A DNA stretch of 8,203 nt from NCBI GenBank assembly GCA_023251275.1, contig JAHEZC010000088.1, forward strand, positions 1 to 8,203. The letters are read 5' to 3'. Below, piece by piece: positions 1 to 6,217 of this stretch. This DNA comes from Parafilimonas sp. (lineage in GTDB: Bacteria > Bacteroidota > Bacteroidia > Chitinophagales > Chitinophagaceae). Every line of letters starts with the position of its first letter. The stretch's first letter is position 1. The notes under the pieces were generated by a model. The model had not been told where the DNA came from, did no database searches, and was given only the letters and a program-made list of their open reading frames with translations. A program made the position numbers and the translations under genes.

Positions 1-129
1 TATTTGAGACCAAATTTCTATTATGGCTGGGTACGGCTCGATGTTTCGAATGATGGTAACTTCACCATAAAAGATTATGCATACAACAACACTCCTAACC
101 TGCCCATTAAAGCGGGGCAAAAGAAGTAG
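1..129 (+). CDS. C-terminal end of a predicted secreted beta-rich protein (partial)
   Basis: The frame is open from the first base and stops at TAG 127-129, giving 42 residues that end a protein starting outside the window. The tail contains YGWVRLDVS, then a short loop, FTIKDYAYNN, and finishes PIKAGQKK. This YGWVRL...KDYAYN...PIxAGQ pattern is familiar to me as the extreme C-terminus of secreted Bacteroidota proteins of unknown function, where it forms the last beta strands. That match is from memory and names no enzyme. There is no obvious type IX secretion C-terminal domain after it. No terminator hairpin is evident between this stop and the next gene, 94 bases on. Confidence 0.6.
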   Translation, partial: YLRPNFYYGWVRLDVSNDGNFTIKDYAYNNTPNLPIKAGQKK

Positions 130-197
130 AGGATAATTATACGGAGACAAGAAAATTGGTTGTATTGAAATAAAAAGAAATATTCATTTTAAATGTT

Positions 198-205
198 TAT
201 ATTTC
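198..205 (+). promoter_or_regulatory. Possible -7 promoter box for the DUF5916 gene
   Basis: TATATTTC matches the Bacteroidota -7 consensus TAnnTTTG at all but the last base. It ends 18 bases before the TTG start at 224, much like the clearer box before hflX. No good -33 TTG/TTTG lies at the usual spacing (the nearest TTG is at 165-167, too far upstream), so this is tentative. Confidence 0.3.
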
Positions 206-223
206 ATAACTAAAGCCTGGTCA

Positions 224-2476
224 TTGAAACATCTGCTTGTGATATTGTTTTGTTTTGTAAACTTCTTTACACAGGCACAGGAAAAATATATTCCGTTACG
301 CATTACAAAAGACATCACGCTGGACGGTCAATTAAAAGAAGGCGCCTGGCAGCAAACACCTGTTGTATCTGCATTTATGCAGGATGATCCTGTACCCGGT
401 AATGCGCCCAGCGAGCTTACCGAATGCCGTTTTCTTTATAATGACATGTATCTATATCTTGGCGTAAAAGTATTTGATTCTGAGCCATCGAAGATCATTG
501 CCAATTCTATGGAGCGTGATTTTGAAATTGGGCGTGATGATGGTGTTGCACTGATCCTCGATACTTATCACGATAAAAGAACCGGCCTTCTTTTTGTCGG
601 CACGCCATTGGGCGCAAGATATGACGAGGAAATAAACGAGGATGGCAACTATGAAAACCCGGCATTCAACACTTTCTGGGACCTGGGCGCTCACTTTGAT
701 TCCACAGGTTATGAAATGGAATTCCGGATTCCATTTTCTTCGCTCCGGTTTAAACAAAGTGATACCGTTATCATGGGATTTAAGTTTGTGAGAAACGTGA
801 TGAGAAGAAACGAATATGACCTCTATCCGAAAAATGATCCTGCGATTAACAACGCATGGAATAAAGTAAGCCTCGGTGAAGAAATTGTTTTTACAAATCT
901 GAAAAGTAAAAAACCATTTTATTTTGCGCCTTATGTGATTGGAAATTATTCAGAAAAGAATGAGCTGAATAAAGCGGGAACTACATACGAAAATTCAACT
1001 GAATGGCTTACGCGTAAACATTATTCCTCTAATAAAACAGTTGATAAAATTATCAGTAATATCGGAGCCGATGCCAAATATGGCATCTCAAAAAATTTTA
1101 CACTCGACCTCACCCTCAATACAGACTTTGCACAGGTGGAAGCGGATGACTATATCGTTAACCTCACAAGGTTTGATGTAAACCTGCCGGAGAAACGGAA
1201 TTTCTTTCTTGAGTCGCAGAACTATCTTGAATTCCCGATCAATAATTTCTATTCCATTTTTAATTCACGTGATATTGGTATTGAAGGTGATCAGATGGTT
1301 CCCATTATAGGCGGTGCAAGGCTTACAGGGAAAGCAAACGGATGGTCGGTGGGCGTAATGGAATTGCAGACTAAGGGAGTTGATTCCTTCGATATTCCTT
1401 CAAATAATTTCAGCGTGCTGCGTGTGCGGAAAGATATTGGTACCAAAGGAAGCTATATCGGCGGGGTTTTGACAAATAAAATTTCAGCCAGCGGTCATTC
1501 CATCTCTAATCATGTAGCAGGTCTCGATTATTTTCACCGCGTAAATCAAGTGTGGTATGGCAGGGCACAGATCGCTGTTTCGAAGGATGCCGGTGAAAAA
1601 TTAAGTGCAGGTAATTTCGAGGGCAATTTCTATGTTGCGCAGGATAAAAGAGTCGGATTTGCCAATACGCTTTACGTAGAAGTTTTTGGGGGACAGTTCA
1701 ACCCGGGGATGGGATTTCTTCCTGAAAATAATTATTGGAATATCTCGCTTCACAATTCCTATATATGGGATCTCAATAAACACGGGCAATTGAATTATCT
1801 CACACTTTCCAATACTTTATCGTCCAAATGGTTTTTGAAACAGGGCACCGGAGAAACTTTTACAGAAAATCCTTCCCTGGCGCTTTTATTTAAAAAAGGT
1901 AGAAGTATCAATTTATCGCCGGCTTATATAAGAGATCATGTAACGGAAACATGGCATCTGAGTGATGAGATTACTATCCCTGTCGGAACTTACAAAATGT
2001 TTACCCCGGAAATTATTTTTAACGGGAACGCCAATCATACCTATACTTTTAACGGCGATGTTAAATTCGGAGATTTTTACGGAGGGAAAATGATATTGAT
2101 CAATCCCTCGTGCCACATAATTTTCAATAAATATTTCTTTCTTGATCTGAATTACCAGTTCACAAATATCAAATTTCCTGCAGCATACAATGAACGTGGC
2201 AAGCCGGTTTATATTTCGCATCTTGTAAACGGCAAATTTGCTCTTATTCCCTCAACAAAATTCAGCATCAAAGTACTTGCCCAATATGATTACCAGTCCA
2301 GTCAGTTCGGTGGAAATCTTCGACTTCGCTATAATCCCCGTGAAGGAACCGACCTGTATTTTGTAGTGAATGAGAATTTAAACACCAATGTAAATGATAG
2401 CCATCTTTCACCCCAGCCGCCGGTATTGGACAACCAGTCGGTGATTGTAAAATTTGTAAAGACGTTTAGTTTGTAA
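224..2476 (+). CDS. CBM9-like / DUF5916 outer-membrane beta-barrel protein
   Basis: This 750-residue protein starts with a signal peptide (MKHLLVILFCFVNFFTQA, cleavage probably near residue 18). Residues about 22-190 resemble the family 9 carbohydrate-binding-like domain: ITLDGQLKEGAW near 31-42, a Y-L-G-V strand near 77-82, and EMEFRIPFSSLRF at 164-176. From about 225 to the end is the DUF5916 region, including LNTDFAQVEADD (298-309) and LPEKRNFFLESQNYLEF (321-337), hallmarks of that family. Alternating hydrophobic strands and a C-terminus ending KFVKTFSL fit a barrel in the outer membrane. Substrate and function are unknown for the family; the CBM9-like part does not by itself prove sugar binding. 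The start is TTG: the frame is open upstream only from base 137 and has no ATG, and TTG begins a clean signal peptide. It appears to be a single-gene unit. Confidence 0.88.
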   Translation: MKHLLVILFCFVNFFTQAQEKYIPLRITKDITLDGQLKEGAWQQTPVVSAFMQDDPVPGNAPSELTECRFLYNDMYLYLGVKVFDSEPSKIIANSMERDFEIGRDDGVALILDTYHDKRTGLLFVGTPLGARYDEEINEDGNYENPAFNTFWDLGAHFDSTGYEMEFRIPFSSLRFKQSDTVIMGFKFVRNVMRRNEYDLYPKNDPAINNAWNKVSLGEEIVFTNLKSKKPFYFAPYVIGNYSEKNELNKAGTTYENSTEWLTRKHYSSNKTVDKIISNIGADAKYGISKNFTLDLTLNTDFAQVEADDYIVNLTRFDVNLPEKRNFFLESQNYLEFPINNFYSIFNSRDIGIEGDQMVPIIGGARLTGKANGWSVGVMELQTKGVDSFDIPSNNFSVLRVRKDIGTKGSYIGGVLTNKISASGHSISNHVAGLDYFHRVNQVWYGRAQIAVSKDAGEKLSAGNFEGNFYVAQDKRVGFANTLYVEVFGGQFNPGMGFLPENNYWNISLHNSYIWDLNKHGQLNYLTLSNTLSSKWFLKQGTGETFTENPSLALLFKKGRSINLSPAYIRDHVTETWHLSDEITIPVGTYKMFTPEIIFNGNANHTYTFNGDVKFGDFYGGKMILINPSCHIIFNKYFFLDLNYQFTNIKFPAAYNERGKPVYISHLVNGKFALIPSTKFSIKVLAQYDYQSSQFGGNLRLRYNPREGTDLYFVVNENLNTNVNDSHLSPQPPVLDNQSVIVKFVKTFSL

Positions 2477-2653
2477 TTACTGTTTTGTCTTTTTTCATTA
2501 TCATTTTCTGATTCAATTTTCAACCTTGCATTCATTCCTATCCGATAAATGTTCCAAACAGTGCCGCTAAGTGATCCAATGATCTTCGCGAACTATTGCT
2601 AATTATTTCAATCGCCTGATACCCTGAGCTTCGTCATTTCTTGATATTACAAC

Positions 2654-2667
2654 CGACAATTTTGTCG
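2654..2667. promoter_or_regulatory. Palindromic dyad CGACAA-tt-TTGTCG, possible operator
   Basis: Two perfect 6-base arms are separated by two T residues. The right half, as ATTTTGTCGC, occurs again at 2770-2779 just upstream of the probable -7 box of the beta-barrel gene. A full site plus a half site in a promoter region is a layout seen for dimeric repressors, but no regulator is identified and function is inference. Confidence 0.3.
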
Positions 2668-2706
2668 CCACATCCAGGTTCCCTTGATTTAAAATCCGGC
2701 TGTACA

Positions 2707-2730
2707 GGCTGCTCATGCAAGAGCCTTTTT
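2707..2730 (+). terminator. Possible intrinsic terminator after the DUF5916 gene
   Basis: GGCT(g)CT pairs with AGAGCC around a CATGCA loop (six pairs, one bulged G), directly followed by TTTTT at 2726-2730. It lies 230 bases after the DUF5916 stop, which is far for its terminator. The right arm can alternatively pair with GGCT at 2731-2734, giving a competing hairpin. Confidence 0.35.
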
Positions 2731-2786
2731 GGCTTATTTTTAACCGGTTGCACCCTATTCAATTCAGTTATTTTGTCGCTTATGTA

Positions 2787-2793
2787 TATATTG
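2787..2793 (+). promoter_or_regulatory. Possible -7 box for the beta-barrel gene
   Basis: TATATTG followed by CAG resembles the Bacteroidota TAnnTTTGCA element with one T fewer. It ends 31 bases before the ATG at 2825. TTTTG at 2771-2775 is too close to serve as a normally spaced -33 element, so the call is weak. Confidence 0.3.
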
Positions 2794-2824
2794 CAGCCCA
2801 AAAAATCAATTAACGCATAACTGC

Positions 2825-3565
2825 ATGAAGAAAAAAATCTTCCTGTTCCTTCTGATTTCAGCAGCCATTTTCACCGTGAATGCACAGGAAAAAAGTACCG
2901 CCACGAAAAAAGACTGGAGTAAAACAGACCTCAGCAATCGTGCAAACGACCATCTCATGCTGCAATATGGATATGATGGATGGTCGGGAACAAATGACAC
3001 CATCAGCCCATCGGGTTTTTCGAGGCATTTTAATATTTATTTTTTGTACGATATGCCTTTTAAAACCAGTCCTCATTTTAGTGTTGCCATAGGCGCCGGC
3101 ATAGGCAGCAGCAATATTTTTTTTAAAAATACTTTTGTCAATATCAAATCACTTACTGCAACATTGCCATTTACCAATGTAAGCGCCACCAATCATTTCG
3201 ATAAATTTAAGCTCGTCACTACCTATCTGGAAGCTCCGGTAGAATTCAGGTATGCTAGCAATCCGGTGCAGCCTGATAAGGGTTTTAAGCTTGCGGCTGG
3301 ACTCAAGGTCGGCACTTTATTAAAATCTTACACCAAAGGAAAGAACTGGGTGAATGCAAACGGCGAAACTGTGTATGGGAAAAATTATGTCAATAAAGAG
3401 TCCTATAAAAAATTTATCAACGGTACGAGGCTTGCAGTTACCGGTCGGTTTGGCTTAGGCAATTTTTCCATTGATGGATCATACCAGTTAACCAGCTTTC
3501 TTAAAAGCGGCGCCGGGCCCGCCATTAATCCTTATTCTATAGGTGTCACATTGAGCGGGTTGTAA
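2825..3565 (+). CDS. Small outer-membrane beta-barrel protein (porin-family-like)
   Basis: The protein has 246 residues. MKKKIFLFLLISAAIFTVNAQ is a textbook signal peptide, with cleavage expected at the NA-Q junction near residue 20. The rest is rich in alternating strands with aromatic and glycine residues: HLMLQYGYDGW, HFNIYFLYDMPF, HFSVAIGAGIGSSNIFF, YLEAPVEFRY, FKLAAGLKVGTLL, LAVTGRFGLGNFSIDGSYQL, and a last strand SIGVTLSGL. The order, including the YLEAPVEFRY strand and a mid-barrel glycine-rich strand, matches the Bacteroidota outer-membrane beta-barrel group (PF13568-like). Such proteins are predicted to sit in the outer membrane; the substrate, if any, is unknown. The ATG gives the signal peptide directly. 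A terminator begins at its stop codon, so it is probably transcribed alone. Confidence 0.82.
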   Translation: MKKKIFLFLLISAAIFTVNAQEKSTATKKDWSKTDLSNRANDHLMLQYGYDGWSGTNDTISPSGFSRHFNIYFLYDMPFKTSPHFSVAIGAGIGSSNIFFKNTFVNIKSLTATLPFTNVSATNHFDKFKLVTTYLEAPVEFRYASNPVQPDKGFKLAAGLKVGTLLKSYTKGKNWVNANGETVYGKNYVNKESYKKFINGTRLAVTGRFGLGNFSIDGSYQLTSFLKSGAGPAINPYSIGVTLSGL

Positions 3566-3586
3566 AGCTCCTGAACAACCTTTTTT
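3558..3586 (+). terminator. Intrinsic terminator overlapping the stop codon of the beta-barrel gene
   Basis: GGTTGT (3558-3563) pairs perfectly with ACAACC (3575-3580) around an 11-base loop, and TTTTTT follows at 3581-3586. The left arm contains the last sense codons and the T of the TAA stop. A second small pairing (GAGC 3553-3556 with GCTC 3567-3570) overlaps it and could compete. Confidence 0.6.
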
Positions 3587-3628
3587 GCAGATAGTCTTAC
3601 TGTGCCGGGCTATTCTTTTTCATCGCAT

Positions 3629-3636
3629 TACCTTTG
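3629..3636 (+). promoter_or_regulatory. -7 promoter box for hflX
   Basis: TACCTTTG followed by CAG is an exact match to the Bacteroidota -7 consensus TAnnTTTG. It ends 17 bases before the TTG start at 3654, so the mRNA leader would be very short. No convincing -33 TTG lies at the standard distance. Confidence 0.6.
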
Positions 3637-3653
3637 CAGAAAATTTTTAAGCA

Positions 3654-4844
3654 TTGATAGAAAAAGCTAAAAAGATCGGGCGTGAAGAAAAAGCCGTAAT
3701 GGTTGGATTGGTGCAGGATGATCAAACGGATGAACAGGTACAGGAATACCTTGATGAACTGGCATTCCTCGCAGAAACGGCAGGCGCTGTTGCAATGAAA
3801 CGGTTCACTCAAAAACTGCCGCATCCAAACAGCAAAACTTTTGTGGGCAAAGGCAAACTCGAAGAAATAAAAAAATATCTTGATGGCAAAGCAATTGACG
3901 TGATCATATTTGATGATGAATTGAGCGGATCCCAGATTTCAAATATCGAAAAAGAGTTGGGCGTAAAAACCATTGATCGCAGCGATTTGATACTCGACAT
4001 ATTTGCATCAAGGGCACGAACAGCACAGGCTAAAGTACAGGTGGAATTAGCGCAGTACCAATATTTATTGCCTCGCCTGAAAGGTATGTGGACACACCTT
4101 GAAAGGTTGGGCGGAGGCATCGGAACCCGCGGCCCCGGTGAAACGGAAATCGAAACTGACCGGCGAATAATAAAAGATAAAATCTCTTTGCTGCGGAAAC
4201 GTTTGAGCGGGATAGACAAGCAAATGTTTACGCAAAGAAAAGAAAGGGGCGAATTCATCCGGGTCGCTCTTGTGGGCTATACCAATGCCGGCAAAAGCAC
4301 TTTAATGAATTTGCTCAGCAAAAGTGATGTATTTGCAGAGAATAAATTGTTTGCTACACTCGATACCACTACCCGGAAAATTGTTTTTGAAAATACCCCT
4401 TTTTTATTGAGCGATACGGTAGGATTTATCAGGAAATTACCCCATCATCTTGTGGAAAGCTTTAAAAGTACGCTCGATGAAGTAAGAGAAGCAGATATTT
4501 TGCTGCATGTCGTGGATATTTCACAACCTCAGTACGAGGAACAGATGGGGGTAGTAAATAAAACGCTCCAGGAAATACAGGCCTACGATAAACCTGTTTT
4601 AATTGTTTTCAATAAAATGGATCTGTATGAGAAAAAAACTTTTGATGAATGGCTGGAAGATTCTGTAAAACAGGAAATATTAAAAGACCTGAAAGAACGG
4701 TGGGAACATGATTCAGATGGCAATTGTGTATTTGTTTCTGCCACAGAGCGCACCAATATTGTCGTGCTTAGAAATTTGATCCTTTCAAAAGTGAGGGAAT
4801 TATACAAGGTGAGGTATCCTTACAAAACCGCTTACTTTTATTAG
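3654..4844 (+). CDS. hflX: GTPase HflX, ribosome-splitting/rescue factor
   Basis: The 396-residue protein has the full HflX layout. The N-terminal domain (about 15-105) contains the conserved KTFVGKGKLEEI stretch at 61-72. The middle region (about 106-190) includes ARTAQAKVQVELAQYQYLLPRL, then GGGIGTRGPGETEIETDRR at 153-171, the family signature. The GTPase domain carries G1 GYTNAGKST (208-216), G3 DTVGF (254-258), G4 NKMD (320-323) and G5 VSAT (361-364). HflX proteins bind the 50S subunit and split stalled ribosomes, notably after heat shock, in the cytoplasm. The start is probably TTG (MIEKAKK...), 17 bases after an exact -7 box; an in-frame ATG at residue 16 would cut into the conserved N-terminal strand. 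The gene is monocistronic and converges with the minus-strand gene 48 bases beyond its stop; no clear terminator hairpin is seen between them. Confidence 0.95.
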   Translation: MIEKAKKIGREEKAVMVGLVQDDQTDEQVQEYLDELAFLAETAGAVAMKRFTQKLPHPNSKTFVGKGKLEEIKKYLDGKAIDVIIFDDELSGSQISNIEKELGVKTIDRSDLILDIFASRARTAQAKVQVELAQYQYLLPRLKGMWTHLERLGGGIGTRGPGETEIETDRRIIKDKISLLRKRLSGIDKQMFTQRKERGEFIRVALVGYTNAGKSTLMNLLSKSDVFAENKLFATLDTTTRKIVFENTPFLLSDTVGFIRKLPHHLVESFKSTLDEVREADILLHVVDISQPQYEEQMGVVNKTLQEIQAYDKPVLIVFNKMDLYEKKTFDEWLEDSVKQEILKDLKERWEHDSDGNCVFVSATERTNIVVLRNLILSKVRELYKVRYPYKTAYFY

Positions 4845-4892
4845 CAATACAATGCAGAGATTATCAACAACAAAAGCAGTGGCCAAACAATT

Positions 4893-5549
4893 TTATGCAT
4901 TTGCCAGTTGCTTAATATCTGCTGCCTCGAGAATTTGTTTCGTGTAACCAATGGTTACCGTGTTGATCATTGCCCTTCCCACCTCCTGCATGCTAAGCAC
5001 CCTTTTCGGTGAAATAGCTTTGATGATCTTCCCGATAAATTTATAGGTGGACTTCCAGTTCTTTTGTCCATCGAAAGGTAACATAACGCCGGGACGAAAA
5101 TTATATGCCGCTTTAAACGGAAGCCTAATCAGGTCGTTTTCTGTTTTGCCTTTTACTCGTGCCCACATCATACGGCCTTTTTCACTGCTGTCTGTCCCGG
5201 CTCCCGACACATAAACAAAAACCAGTTTGTCGTTTACTGCAATCAGCGATTTGGCAAAAGCCAACGTTGTATCGTAAGTTAAGTACCTGTACTTTTCTTC
5301 CTTCATACCTACCGAACTTACGCCGGCGCAGAAAAAGCAGGCATCATAACCTTCAATAACTGAGGCAACTTTGCCCAGTTGAAAGAAATCGGGAACGATC
5401 AGTTCTTTTAGTTTTGGATGATTTAGTTCATAATGTCTGCGGTTAATGATCAGCACGTCGGACACTTTTGGATTTTGCAGACATTCAAACAACACGCCTT
5501 CGCCAACCATGCCTGTAGCGCCGGTGATGATTACTTTGATATCACTCAT
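4893..5549 (-). CDS. Atypical SDR / NAD(P)-binding epimerase-like protein
   Basis: The 218-residue protein begins with a Rossmann fold: beta strand KVIITG, then the dinucleotide-binding loop GATGMVG (10-16). DACFFCAGVS near 69-78 and VFVYVSGAG near 110-118 are the usual fourth and fifth strands, with the active-site-region serine at 115. The position of the catalytic YxxxK motif instead reads WARVK (129-133): the lysine is present but tryptophan replaces tyrosine. NFRPGVMLPF (150-159) matches the downstream conserved segment of NAD-dependent epimerase/dehydratase relatives, including the HTATIP2-like group. It is cytoplasmic, with no signal peptide. It may bind NAD(P)H without classic SDR catalysis; the substrate is unknown. 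The ATG at 5547-5549 gives the Rossmann strand immediately. It is convergent with hflX. A weak -7-like GACCTTCG lies on this strand at 5570-5577. Confidence 0.8.
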   Translation of the reverse strand: MSDIKVIITGATGMVGEGVLFECLQNPKVSDVLIINRRHYELNHPKLKELIVPDFFQLGKVASVIEGYDACFFCAGVSSVGMKEEKYRYLTYDTTLAFAKSLIAVNDKLVFVYVSGAGTDSSEKGRMMWARVKGKTENDLIRLPFKAAYNFRPGVMLPFDGQKNWKSTYKFIGKIIKAISPKRVLSMQEVGRAMINTVTIGYTKQILEAADIKQLANA

Positions 5550-5669
5550 TTTTATTTGTATTGATGAAGCGAAGGTCGGCAGAAAAAATGGATGGCGATG
5601 CGCTGAAAAGTTTAAGGATGGAAAGAAGAAATTTTGGGATAGTGCCGCTATGCTGCCATTTCCACGAAG

Positions 5670-5690
5670 CGGAGAGAGAGGGATTCGAAC
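5670..5690 (-). pseudogene. 3' remnant of a tRNA gene, probably tRNA-Ser; possible attachment site
   Basis: On the minus strand the sequence reads GTTCGAATC then CCTCTCTCTCCG. This is base 53, the T loop TTCGAAT, the 3' half of the T stem CCCTC, the acceptor 3' strand TCTCTCC and discriminator G73. G73 and this acceptor fit Bacteroidota tRNA-Ser from memory. The 5' half of the T stem should read GAGGG, but the sequence upstream is AAAAG, so the tRNA similarity ends abruptly inside the T arm and no tRNA body follows. CCA is not encoded (CTT follows). A bare tRNA 3' end is the usual mark left at the far junction of an element that integrated by a tyrosine recombinase into a tRNA gene. A deleted tRNA gene is the alternative. 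Confidence 0.65.
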
Positions 5691-5835
5691 TTTTTACTCT
5701 ATCATATTGATTTGTAATAAATACCACCTCACCTGCATCTTAGCTCACTAAAAGACTCACCAAAAAATTCTCAGTAATTAAAATTAAATCGATCCATACA
5801 CTTTTCCAACTATTTTTTTCAGGCTTTACATAATA

Positions 5836-6001
5836 AAATATTGGATGACTATCCATTATTTGAAAAAAACACGGGTAACACTGATTAGACGGATAAGCAG
5901 GATAAATTCTATAAATACCCCTGCCCTGGCGCGGTGATAATCAGTATAATATCTTATGCTCAAAAAGATAATTCCAAAAGGCGGATAGTCATAAAATATT
6001 T
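5836..6001. repeat. Nested imperfect palindrome, MITE-like or structured RNA element
   Basis: The outer arms at 5836-5854 and 5983-6001 are inverted copies matching at 17 of 19 positions, with ATGACTATCC shared perfectly. Inside are ACTGATTA (5880-5887) against TAATCAGT (5938-5945), and further in GCAGG (5897-5901) against CCTGC (5920-5924). All three pairs are nested in order, so a single strand could fold into one long, bulged hairpin. No coding frame and no clear target-site duplication are seen. It may be a small non-autonomous mobile element or a decayed repeat; which one cannot be decided here. Confidence 0.5.
5871..5906 (+). repeat. Degenerate 9-base tandem repeat, four units
   Basis: Four consecutive 9-mers read ACGGGTAAC, ACTGATTAG, ACGGATAAG and CAGGATAAA, roughly ACGGATAAG. 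This resembles the CACGGATTA-type 9-base repeats scattered in intergenic regions of many Bacteroidota genomes (recalled from memory). It lies inside the palindromic element and overlaps two of its left arms. Confidence 0.45.
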
Positions 6002-6217
6002 GATTTTTCTGCCAAACTTTGTAAGCTGAATTTGACCTGCAGCTTCTCCATTTTTTTTGTTTCAAGCTGATAGCACCAAAACAATTGTAAACTATTCCGG
6101 CTTCAATTCTTTAATGATATTATAACGGTATTGAGTGTCCAGGTAACCTGCATATAAAAAAGCCAATTATATATTACTTTGACCTTAAAGAAATCCTGCT
6201 AATGGAAGGGCAGAAAA

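Larger units (their letters stand above)
2477..2824. other. 348-base intergenic region with dyad and hairpins
   Basis: No credible gene is seen on either strand. The region holds a perfect 6+6 dyad (2654-2667), a second copy of its right part (ATTTTGTCGC at 2659-2668 and 2770-2779), a hairpin followed by five T residues (2707-2730) and a possible -7 box for the next gene (2787-2793). Both flanking genes point rightwards, so the region serves as trailer of one and promoter of the next. Confidence 0.6.
5691..6217. other. 527-base AT-rich gene-free region beside the tRNA remnant
   Basis: No reading frame with protein-like content is seen on either strand. Moving right from the tRNA remnant there are three CTCAC direct repeats (5728-5760), a nested palindromic element (5836-6001), three alternating AAGCTG/CAGCTT blocks (6023-6069) and an 11-base palindrome CAGGTAACCTG (6140-6150). 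The remainder is AT-rich sequence with no recognisable signal. Confidence 0.5.

Noticed and set aside
2329..2535. A 68-codon minus-strand frame at the end of the DUF5916 gene
   Set aside because: Most of it is antisense to the barrel domain, and its lysine/asparagine-rich start is what AT-rich intergenic DNA yields by chance.
3809..4258. A 149-codon minus-strand frame opposite hflX
   Set aside because: It overlaps a clear hflX coding region in full and has no recognisable motif or promoter.
5542..5727. A 61-codon minus-strand frame running across the tRNA remnant into the SDR start
   Set aside because: It includes the tRNA 3' end in its sequence and lacks protein-like features; the tRNA remnant explains part of it better.
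5669..5743. A complete tRNA gene at the tRNA-like end
   Set aside because: The 5' half of the T stem is wrong and no anticodon, D arm or 5' acceptor can be found upstream on the minus strand.
5446..5751. A 101-codon plus-strand frame across the SDR start and tRNA remnant
   Set aside because: It is partly antisense to the SDR gene and partly in gene-free DNA, with no domain.
5728..5906. A CRISPR array
   Set aside because: The repeats here are 5 and 9 bases long with no spacer structure and no cas genes nearby.
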